Assembly (NCBI GenBank): GCA_013396525.1
Contig: VWYX01000008.1
Location: forward strand, 1,054,001-1,118,000
Origin: Chaetorhynchus papuensis
Lineage: Eukaryota; Chordata; Aves; Passeriformes; Rhipiduridae
Reading direction: 5' to 3'
DNA: 64,000 nt
Below the pieces are notes generated by a model. It saw only the letters and a program-made list of their open reading frames with translations. It had not been told where the DNA came from and did not search any database. Below are positions 55,288-64,000 of the stretch, in pieces (positions within the stretch are counted from its first letter, which is position 1; every line of letters begins with the position of its first letter). Both the position numbers and the translations under genes were made by a program.

Positions 55288-55479
55288 CGCAGTGCCGGGG
55301 CTGTCACCCTGCGCTGGGCTGTCCCTGGAGAAGGGTCCGTGCCCTGCTGCGGGCTGTGCCACTCGCGGGGCTCTGCTGCCACCCAACGGGGACGGGCAGC
55401 GTCCTGCTCAGCTCCGTGTAACGCTCAGGGGTCTCGCTAAAAGCCAAACGACGAACGCTGATTGCTTTGGAAGACGGGA
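55288..55479. promoter_or_regulatory. CpG-dense patch upstream of the LIM3 exon
   Basis: By eye there are about 17 CpG dinucleotides in roughly 200 bases (CTCGCGGGG, AACGGGGACGGGCAGCG, AACGACGAACGCTG), far denser than anywhere else in the window. It ends about 320 bases before the LIM3 exon. It could be a small CpG island acting as an internal promoter; shorter ABLIM isoforms lacking N-terminal LIM domains are known in the family. It could also be a chance GC-rich patch or part of an unrecognised repeat. No start codon with convincing splicing was established. Confidence 0.25.
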
Positions 55480-55801
55480 GCTTTCTACAGCGAGGATTTT
55501 TTTGTAGCTTGTTCCTAACAAAATCTGAAGTTTTTACAGAGCCTGCCAGGCGGTCTTTGAATTACAAACAGCATGAAAAACAGGAGAAATACTTTCCCTC
55601 TTCCACTGAGTATGTCTGTAAAGACAAAGACTGAGTCCTTGTACAGGACCCAGGAAGGCTTTAAGGAAACAAAGATGCATCTCTGCAGTGCTGTGTAGTT
55701 CCTCCCTTTGGCTACCAAGTGTTGTGATGGGGGACAGTTAATGGAGGGTAATGAACCAAGCAGCTAACGACAAATGCATCTGTTTGTTTGCTTGTTTGCA
55801 G

Positions 55802-55928
55802 ATTGTGCTGGCTGTGGAAGAGACATCAAAAATGGACAAGCATTGCTAGCCCTGGATAAGCAGTGGCACCTGGGGTGCTTTAAGTGCAAGGCCTGCGGGA
55901 AGGTCCTGACCGGGGAATACATCAGCAA
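55802..55928 (+). CDS. ABLIM1: ABLIM1 exon: most of LIM3
   Basis: The acceptor is TTTGCAG ending 55801 and the donor GCAA|GTGAGT at 55929. The exon is 127 bases, entering in phase 1 and leaving in phase 2 (AA|A, Lys). It encodes NCAGCGRDIKNGQALLALDK and QWHLGCFKCKACGKVLTGEY, then ISK. LIM3 ligands are C219, C222, H240, C243, C246 and C249; spacing C-x2-C-x17-H-x2-C-x2-C-x2-C is canonical. The last two ligands (C266, D269) come from the next exon. Confidence 0.96.
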
Positions 55929-57060
55929 GTGAGTAACCTCTGCTTCTCTTCTGAACTCCTGGCACAGTCTTAGCTGCTAGCAGAGAAGAGCTTGCAGCAA
56001 AATTCACATCTAGAAGTCCTGTTTTGACCACCTTTTCATATACACCAAAATCTTTGTTCCCAGTGAGAGCTGAGCTGGGAAAGTGAACTGCAAAGTGCAA
56101 CTGAAAGGTGATGTTTAATACTGAAAGGGGGATAAGTGTGTGTTCCCATAGAGGATTAGGTGGATCGTTGCATATGTTTTCTGTAGTAGCCAGATAAAGC
56201 ACTGTGTCATTTTGCTTTCCAACATGTGATTTTGAGGAAAAAAAAGTAGGAATTCATTCATTTCTTACCTTTGCTGAATAATAGAATAAACATGATGATG
56301 TGATTGACCTGACACTGTATTTCTCATCTCCATATAAGAAACTAATGAAGAGGGTTTCGAGTGGAAGAAAGTGTAGAGGAAGAGAATAAGGAAATGATAA
56401 AAGAGAGAATATGAAGATACAATGTCTTTTTCCCCCTTCAAGCATATAGCAAAGAGAAAAAATAGGGAAACAATGTATTTTTCATAAACCTGTCATTTGG
56501 GTATGTATAATATTTATAAGAAGTAGCATCTGTAATTTCTCAAGAAAAGATCCAGTGCCTGAGAAAGGCTCCCAGGCTGACTAGTGTTTCCACTTTTACT
56601 GTATGTTCCTTGTTCATACTAAAAAAAATCATTATCTCACACTTAAAAGTAACTGCTTATAGTCTTGCAGGCTACCAAAGGGGTTTTTTTTTTTCTGAAG
56701 TGAGCAAAAAACTGTCTGCCTGTGATAGACTATGATCTCCTCTCCTCCCCAGAGAGAGTGACACTGATTCCCTGGAACTGCACCACCTGTAGGTGTAGAG
56801 AGCCTGCTCTAAAGAAGGAGGTTTACTTCAGTGGTTTGCACTGGATGCCTTTCTTGATGGGAATTTAAGGAATAATTCTAAGAGGCATTAGTGAGAATAT
56901 GATTTTTGTTTCTTGTACTACAAAGTGTTTCCCTTGAACTCTCCCCATTTACCTGTGTCTGTGTGTAGGAGTTCCAAACTGAAGACAAAGGAAGAGAGTA
57001 ACTCATGCTGTAACCTGTTTAATAAGAAGTGGTTTGTAATTTGTGAATTTTCTTTTTCAG
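55929..57060 (+). other. ABLIM1: ABLIM1 intron 5 (1.1 kb)
   Basis: GTGAGT donor and TTTCTTTTTCAG acceptor. AT-rich unique sequence with a T10-type run near 56683-56694; nothing else recognised. Confidence 0.9.
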
Positions 57061-57154
57061 AGATGGTGCTCCTTACTGTGAAAAGGACTACCAAGTTCTT
57101 TTTGGAGTCAAGTGTGAAGCATGTCACCAGTTCATTACCGGGAAAGTCCTAGAG
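57061..57154 (+). CDS. ABLIM1: ABLIM1 exon: end of LIM3 and start of LIM4
   Basis: The exon begins after TTTTTCAG (57060) and ends CTAGAG|GTAGGT (donor 57155). It is 94 bases, entering in phase 2 and leaving in phase 0. It encodes DGAPYCEKDYQVLFGVKCEA and CHQFITGKVLE. C266 and D269 complete LIM3, and C278 and C281 open LIM4. The remaining LIM4 ligands should be in the next exon, expected to start Ala-Gly-Asp-Lys-His, which I could not find up to 64000. Confidence 0.95.
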
Positions 57155-60100
57155 GTAGGTGTTGTGTGAACTAGAGTTCATGAAGAATTGAGCCACGTCC
57201 CATTATGTCCTCATGTAACTGCAGAGAATACAAAAATTCTCACAGAAAGGCTTCCTGCTGATTTGAGAACAAAGTTGCTGATTTTCAGAATTATTTTCAG
57301 TGTTTTAGTTTTGCAGTCATCAGGAAAAATTTGTGATATAGAATTAATTGGACTAGTTTCTATGGATCTGTGGTTTCTATTTTTCTCTTTCCATGGTGAT
57401 CTGCAAAGCCTATTGCACTGCTTATTCGATGTCAGATTTCATATATTTACAGAAGTAATTTGAGTACTGGAATCACCTTTGGCAACCATAAGTTTGTCAG
57501 AACTTACCACATGAGATTTACACATGATCTGAATGATGCTGAGGAGGTGAGAGGGAGAAATGTGCTGGAGAGGTAAATCATATGTTCAGAAATGAGAAGG
57601 CAGAAACCATCTGAATAATCCTTTGCTGACTCTGGAGTCCTCAACGTTCTTATTGAAACCAGCCAAATCTTTTTAGAGATGTCAGTACCAGCCTCCATCT
57701 CTCATGGCTCTGGTAAGTCCCCTTTGAGCTGGAATCCTTGAACTGTGCATGGATTCCTCTGTGTCATTATTGAATTGTTTAAGGGGCCAAAATGCAGAGG
57801 ACCTTCCTTGGTACTGAGATATGAGAAGCAAAACTGTTATCTCTTGTCCCTGTAGGAAACTCTGTTCAGTGGAAAGAACCTAAGCTGTGAGCTCAGGTCA
57901 GGAGCTGGACTTTATGTTTTTCGGTGAATAACTGAAAATAAACCTGAAAATGTCACGGAAAATAAAAGCAGCTGGAAGTTGCTAGTGAAAGTGTGTTACA
58001 GCTTCCCTTCTTTGTGTCCCATCTACTACAAATGTAAAACTGTGTCAGCCCTCATGTGAGAAGTTTCAGGTTTGACGTGAAGTGGTACTGTGGTTTTAGC
58101 TGTGGAGGTTTCTCTGGTCCAGCATTCAGAACATTAACCAGTCACCATGAGAGACTCAGAGCTCGTGTGGACACCTGGTGCGTTTGTCACTGCGTGCACT
58201 GAAAGGATGTACAGCTCTTTCTTTCATTAGCCAGACTCTTCGCCTGCCTCCTTTGAAACGTGTATCTAATTCCTTTGGAGACCTGCACAGATAATTACTG
58301 AGAGCAGCCTGAGTTTTCCCTTGAGTGGGAAGGCTGTGTCTCTGGCTTTCTTCTTCTGGCCTGCCACCATCTGCTTATCTATTCCCGTCTACTGATGAGT
58401 TTTGCAATTTAGCATTATGTATTGGAGACACCTTAGTTGCAATGCTGTACAGGAAGCACTGCAGGAGAGAAGTAATTGGATTTGTGAGATTGGGAAACAA
58501 AATAATTCTAAAATTATTTTAGGGGTGCATGACAGTTGGCTCTAACCTATAAGCAATGCAGCCTATTCAGATGAAAATGACAAAAGAGAGGGTTGTTGGA
58601 GTCTGTGGAGAGCTGGGAAGAAATAAACTATTTCTATCCAGAGCATTTTGTGTCGTAGCTGTGAATAGAGCAAGGTTGCACTCATGTTACTCTTCCTAGC
58701 ATCAGTGAGGAAGAAACTATCTGTTCGAGGGGTCATGAGCTGTGTCCTATCAGAACTGGATAAACTGAGACTAAGGAAAAATTGGTTCAATTGACCTGGA
58801 ACTTGCCTGTCCATCATAACTTAAGCTAAAGTTCAGGTTATCAGAGATGTATCCTGGGCAGAACCTTGGTGCTCATTCTGGCCCCAAGGTGAGTTTCTCA
58901 CTTCACAGTTCTTATTCTTCTATGGCTGTTTATTATGAGAAGATGAAACAACATTTGCTGCAGAAAGGAAGCATGTCCAAACTCTTGCAATGGTTTCCCT
59001 TTTCTAAGAGTCAAAATCAGATAAAAAAGATAGGGTTTTTTTCTATTTGACCTGACCCCTGCAGCATCAGACTTTTCTGATGAATTAGAAACAGAACTTT
59101 TGAATGATCTTCTCAGTAATGAAAACATTAAGTGTGCTAAGTTCTGGTTGAGACTAGAAATTTTACTTGAATATTTGTGGCTCTCACTGGTTTTCAGCGA
59201 CACAACCCAAAGTACTGCAGCAGAGGGCAGCAGTGGTTCTCGGTACATAACTGAGACCAAACTCCTCTAAGGCTTGGGGAAGTTGTGTTCTCTGACTGCT
59301 GTCTGTAAGGTGTAGGCTGGCCAAGTCGTTAGAAATTTTCACCAAAAAAATCAGCATTGTGTATCCAGGGAGGCCATTCAGCCACTGGATTAACTGAACT
59401 GCAGTGTTTATTAACACCTTGGATAGCCCATGGTTAAAGCTCTCCGGGTGTCTGGGAATGCAGGTGCAGGAGAGACATTCCAACACTCTGTGTCTTTTAA
59501 ATGGTGCTGGAAAAGTTTGGAAGATGCAGGTGAGCAGCTACTGCTCGACAATCAGAGCAGTTTATCAGAACTGTGGGCTTGTTTTGTGGCTCGTCACTGT
59601 CAGAGCTGCACACTTCCAAGGGGCAAGTACTAAAGCCTCTAAATATGACTCAAGGAACTAATAAGTCAAAAGCTAGCACGAGAAAATCATGTGTCAGCAC
59701 GTGTGTCCCCTTTGGGCAGGAGAGGTCGTCTAAAGGATGGGGTCAGAGCATGGCAGAAATCCTCTGGTAACAGTGGAGATGAGAGGTTGGAAGCAGCCAC
59801 AGGGCCACGGGAGATAATTCCCAGAACAGGATGCCACAGTTCAGAGAGGGCAGCAGTCCTGTTTGAGGCAGGACAATTAACAATCTCCTTATCCTGTGCT
59901 GGGAATCACCCACAACCTTCCAGTTCACCTGAAGTTTTCATTTAGATGAAGCTTGAGATTCTCACAGGAGGATGACTGTCTTCCCTCTTTGTTTCCTTTG
60001 GCAACGTTTCTTTGGAAAATTTGGGTATTTTTGATGATTTATATCATGTGGGTTGTCTCTCATCCTGCTGTTTCCCCCTTGGGAAGGAAACCACATTCTT

Positions 60101-63100
60101 GGTGTGAAGTAGCACACTTAAAGGAATTGTCTAGTTAGAGGTTATGACTGCCTAGCCCAAATTATACCTACTAGCATGCAGAGGGAAAAAACCCCAAAAC
60201 ACTTTCTATTTTGCCTTTGTTAATAAAAATGATTGTAGCCAATGTCCTGTAGTAAGTACACTGAACAGTACATTTCATTTTATCTGTCATTAAAATAATT
60301 CATTATGTCAGAAGCAGAGTATACTATCTCATCATCTTCATCCAAAGGAATTTTTAGAAGAGATTGAAGGGAATTATATGGTACATTGTGTACAAACACT
60401 TCCCTCTAATGGATCAGAAGTGATTAGCAGCAGTCCATTTTGGTGCTGCTTTATTTTCTGCTTATTCTTATTACATCTAGGGCAGACTGTAGAAAAACTG
60501 AAGGGAGACAAAAGCATGAAACTTAGCTTTGTGTTCTCGGAGGCTGGTGCTGTCTATTTTACCAGTAAAACCCTATTTTACTTATTTATTTATTTTTATT
60601 TAACGAGAAATTGAGATTCTTTCAACATTTCAGACTTGCAACTCCTGCTTATTTTGTGCCTCAGTATGGCTTTAGCACCTCTGAGAAAGTCAGATTTTTC
60701 AGTCTCCTACAGTCAACAGCCAGCAAGAGAGACAGCCACTCCTAATGTGGACCTGAGAGTCTTCATCTCAGCAGCAGCCATGCTGTGGCCCTAGCTGCAC
60801 CCTCAACAAAACCTGTCAGAAATGCCAAGGTTTGGGTTCAAACCCTGAGATCCAAGGACAGACCTCCTCCAGACACTCAGTAGAGGTGATCCCTTTGCTC
60901 TATTAAGAAATGCATTAATAGAAAGACAGGACTTACTTTGCTAATATCCACAAATCATGGAAGAATGCTCTTTTTTTCTAGGCCCTAGATCTATCAACTT
61001 TCAGTAGCCATGGAAATACTCAGGAAAAATCCCATGTGCATTTAAGTCAGCTCAGATATTTCTGATGTATTATTTGGCACATTGCTCTCTGTGACAAATG
61101 CTCACAGATGATAGATGAGTGCATGCCAACACAATAAATGTGGTAAATGTCCAATATGAAATAGATATTGCAGCTTTCTTGAGCATACTGGATACTTTAA
61201 TGCTTGAGTGTTTCGGGAAATGTTGTCAAGGCAACAGAGATCAGTGTTCTTCCTTGGGTTTCTCCAGCAGAAAGGAATCTTTAGTTATGAAAAATTACTC
61301 ATTTCCCATTAACTCTGGTAAAAAAAACGTTTTTAGCAGGCGGTAACAGCATAGTGAGAGTGAGGACTTCTACACAGACTTTCCACTAAGCAATGGTTTT
61401 CACAGCTTCAGGGCTTGCCTATTGAAAGATGCCTGTCTGGTCCTAAAACTCCAAATTTCTGTGCAGACATGTGCAACTCCACAAATCTAAGAAAACTTCA
61501 GCATGTATTTAGCCATTTGAAAGATGTTGAGCTAAATGATTTTTGTCTAATATGTTTTTCATACACAGTATAACTACCACTCTAGGGCTTAATTCAAAAT
61601 ATGTTAAATCATTGAGAAGCTTCCAGCTGACTTCAGAGAATGCTGGATCGTGCCTGTGTCCATGTATTTCATCTTTGCTTACCTAAAATGTCTTACAACA
61701 CTACTAAGCAGAATCCTTTTAGATTTGTACAAAAAAAGACATGAGGGCAGAAACAGGTGGATATTTAGCAGGAAATTGTATGAAAAGCCCGGGAATAAGA
61801 TCCAGATCTTAAAATTTTCACCTTTTTTGGCTGTAACTGATATGAACAGGATTTGATCTCATGATCTAGGGATGTATATACCTGTTCTCAGGTGCCTTGA
61901 CCATCTTGCTACTCCACGCATTTATTTGTATAATGCTATTTGCTTAATATTAATTGGCAAAACAACAAAAAAAGCGCCATTGTGTGATTTCTCCTGGCTG
62001 TGCATAGCTCTAGTTCCTGCTCAAGGGGCTGCTGCCTGCCCTGGGTTTGTTTCCTGTGCACTGTTGAATCTTGCACCCCACCTTGTAAGCAGTGGCACAG
62101 TGCCATTTTCACAGATGGACCTGGAAAGAGAAATGCCAGGCCACCAGAAGGTTCCCTTGATTTCAGACTGCAAGGTCGGGTCAATTTCTAAATATGTTTG
62201 TGATATTGTAATTTATGCTGAGCTTCCCCTGATTTTAAAGAGGAGTATTAATTCAAGATGTGGTACTTAACATGGATGAAGTTTAGTACTTGTAAATACT
62301 GTGACTTTAATTGCCAGAATTTTAAGATGTCTCATCTGTGCTGTAACTAATTCTGAAAGATGTCGACTCTGAGACACCTTGACTTCTGAAGTTAGAAGGA
62401 AATAGCAATAATTATGGGAGGGAAACAGCAAACAAACAGTGAAAGCTGCTACATTTGTCTAAGAAAATTGTATCCCTATTTAAGAGGCAAAGCATGTGGC
62501 CCAGAAGAGCGTGTAAGTTTCTTCAGATGTTGTTTTCAGAGCTAGATTTAGAAACCTGTGCTGTGCTGTGAGGGGTTCATAGAAGTTTCTGCTGACTCTT
62601 TAGATGTGAATGAGCCTGTTCTAAATAATAAATAAACCAATAAATATCATGACAGAACAACCGTGCTGGTTCCCATACGAACTGAAAGTGAATTATTTGA
62701 ACAATGCCTGTCAATGTTGTTCATGTGTTGCCTCATGCAAACACTCGCCCGTGTGAGAAGCTTTGCTCATGTGAGCATTAGCATTCAGATGCTTCACTTG
62801 ATTGACTTTCAGAGAAACTCAGCAGCCTGCATGTTTAACTAATCTATTTTAAGGAGACTTAGGCTCATAGCTTATGTGAAAACATCACCCTTCTCTGCAA
62901 AGATCCGTGCAGCACAGAGTTTAGGTAGGTACTTCAGTACAGTCATGCATCTGGTCCTGTGTTCTTAAAACACTTTCTAGATTGAGGAGCCATGTAGAGA
63001 ATCTCTTAAACTGAGATTTATTTCAATTCTGTTCAGAAATGGTAAATGAAAGAGCATATATTCTTCTGCCTAATGAAGTATTTAGCCAGGCTGTTTTCAT

Positions 63101-64000
63101 AGGAATTATTCAGGAAGTATCACAAAATATGCAATTTACTGGATTTTAATGATGCAACCTGTACTGGTAATACAGGTTGATGTGAAGTAAAATTGCAAAC
63201 AGTTTTATAAATGAAGCAATTAATGAACTGAACAGAGACTGATGATAGGATGGATCCAGACAGGTTTGGTGCTATGTTAAAGGTGTGGTAAAATAATATC
63301 CCTGAAGAATGCACTACCATTCAGTTTTCATAGCACTGAGTATCTGCTGCTTTATGTGTCTTACAGGCTTGGGAGAGACTTTGCTGTCAACCAGTATCTC
63401 CCAGTCACTGCTGTAATCTACGCACTCCACAATAATCCAGGGGAAAAGGCCACAGAGCATATGAGAGGCAGCAGTGGAGTTCAGTACATGCTTTGTTAGT
63501 TCTGTGATCTGCTTTGTGTTTAATTTTACTGCCTTTAGAATAAAGGAGAAAACATGACCATGTTGCTTGAACGTCCCAGGTAAATGATAACAAAAGCAGA
63601 AGCACATGCTGTGGTCGTTTGTCAGACAGGTACATACAGCAGAGCACAGGACCTTGTTGATTCTGGAAAATACCTGGGAGAGATCAGATAGGGTCAGAGC
63701 ACAGAGCCCATTGAAGACTCATCCATGTTCCTAGAGTGTGACTGAAGCGTGATCTTGCTCCAAAATGTGCAAACAGGATAAAGGGATACGGGTGCCCGTG
63801 TGAGAAGTGGCCGCTGGCTGCATCGGTCTGAACTGGGCTAGAATCCCGTCTCGGTGAAACTGTTTCTAACAAAACTAGACTAGCACCCAGGAGGCTGCAT
63901 AAATTGTTCAGAAGCTGGGGAAGTAATATTTAATAACTTCCAGAGGAGGAGAGTGCAGAGTTCATACTCAGCAGACGCCTCTCCCCAGGGGAAAATTGTT
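57155..64000 (+). other. ABLIM1: ABLIM1 intron 6 (5' 6.8 kb, continues past the window)
   Basis: GTAGGT donor. The next coding exon (rest of LIM4) was searched for by its expected H-Y-H-P-x-C and C-x-x-C codons and not seen. Sequence is AT-rich and unique; I recognise no CR1 copy, RNA gene or long simple repeat. Open frames of 60-130 codons here have no recognisable domain. Confidence 0.75.

Larger units (their letters stand above)
42593..55801 (+). other. ABLIM1: ABLIM1 intron 4 (13.2 kb)
   Basis: GTAAGT donor and TTGCTTGTTTGCAG acceptor. Contents: T/A-rich low complexity near 47.79-47.82 kb, an AT-rich palindromic block at 48.07-48.66 kb, two antisense CR1 pieces (50511-50822 and 53968-54140), and a CpG-dense patch at 55288-55479 just before the next exon. 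The 231-codon minus-strand open frame at 54691-55386 overlaps this GC-rich end and shows no recognisable domain. No exon was found inside the intron. Confidence 0.85.
1..64000 (+). other. ABLIM1: ABLIM1 gene, 5' half (partial at both ends)
   Basis: The six exons listed separately join in frame (phases 1,1,2,1,2,0 at the exon ends) to 291 codons without a stop. In the joined protein, numbered from the first complete codon at base 3, LIM1 spans about residues 92-142, LIM2 151-202, LIM3 219-269, and LIM4 starts at 278 and is cut by the window. Family knowledge: ABLIM proteins carry four LIM zinc domains plus a C-terminal villin headpiece, bind F-actin and scaffold STARS/Rho-type signalling in muscle, retina and neurons. 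ABLIM1 is favoured over ABLIM2/3 by the segment before LIM1 (PHHPSEKPVIHCHKCGEPCK) and by the LIM2-LIM3 spacer ending SSNCAGCGRD. The whole window lies inside this transcription unit. Bird origin is inferred from CR1 repeats and shorter introns than I recall for mammals. Confidence 0.93.

Noticed and set aside
57155..64000. Search for the exon completing LIM4
   Set aside because: No acceptor followed by the expected His/Cys codon spacing was seen. The exon most likely lies beyond 64000, but a by-eye search could miss a short exon.
1..64000. A novel multi-gene or defence-type system
   Set aside because: The window is the interior of one vertebrate gene; nothing resembles clustered genes, arrays or phage-like modules.

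Overview
This is vertebrate nuclear DNA, most likely from a bird. It is AT-rich and intron-dominated. The interspersed repeats I can recognise are all CR1-type LINE remnants, including copies with the bird/reptile-typical 3' end (…ATTCTATG). No bacterial-style gene packing is present, and no tRNA, rRNA or CRISPR array was seen.

The window holds the 5' half of one gene on the + strand, which I identify as ABLIM1 (actin-binding LIM protein 1). Six exons can be placed with exact GT/AG borders and matching codon phases: 1-225 (cut by the window start), 29485-29619, 40817-41000, 42483-42592, 55802-55928 and 57061-57154. Joined, they give 291 uninterrupted codons: an N-terminal extension, LIM1, LIM2, LIM3 and the first two zinc ligands of LIM4. 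The rest of LIM4, the linker and the villin-headpiece end lie past 64000. The identification rests on LIM1-3 and the flanking residues, which agree almost residue for residue with vertebrate ABLIM1 as I remember it and much less well with ABLIM2 or ABLIM3.

Layout: 1-225, first (or early) coding exon of the long isoform; 226-29484, a 29 kb first intron with CR1 pieces, a GC-richer patch at about 13.0-13.3 kb and a candidate alternative first exon at 13521-13536; 29485-42592, exons for LIM1 and LIM2 separated by 11.2 and 1.5 kb introns; 42593-55801, a 13.2 kb intron with an AT-rich palindromic block (about 48.06-48.66 kb), two antisense CR1 copies and a CpG-dense patch (about 55.29-55.48 kb) a few hundred bases before LIM3; 55802-57154, LIM3 and the start of LIM4; 57155-64000, the beginning of the next intron, with no further exon seen.

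The most interesting lead is at 13521-13536. A Kozak-type ATG opens a five-codon reading frame (MVKEK) that ends at a GT donor in exactly the phase needed to join the LIM1 exon. It sits just downstream of a CpG-enriched patch and may mark a second ABLIM1 promoter giving an isoform without the long N-terminal extension. Most other open reading frames here are chance frames in introns. I saw no new multi-gene system.
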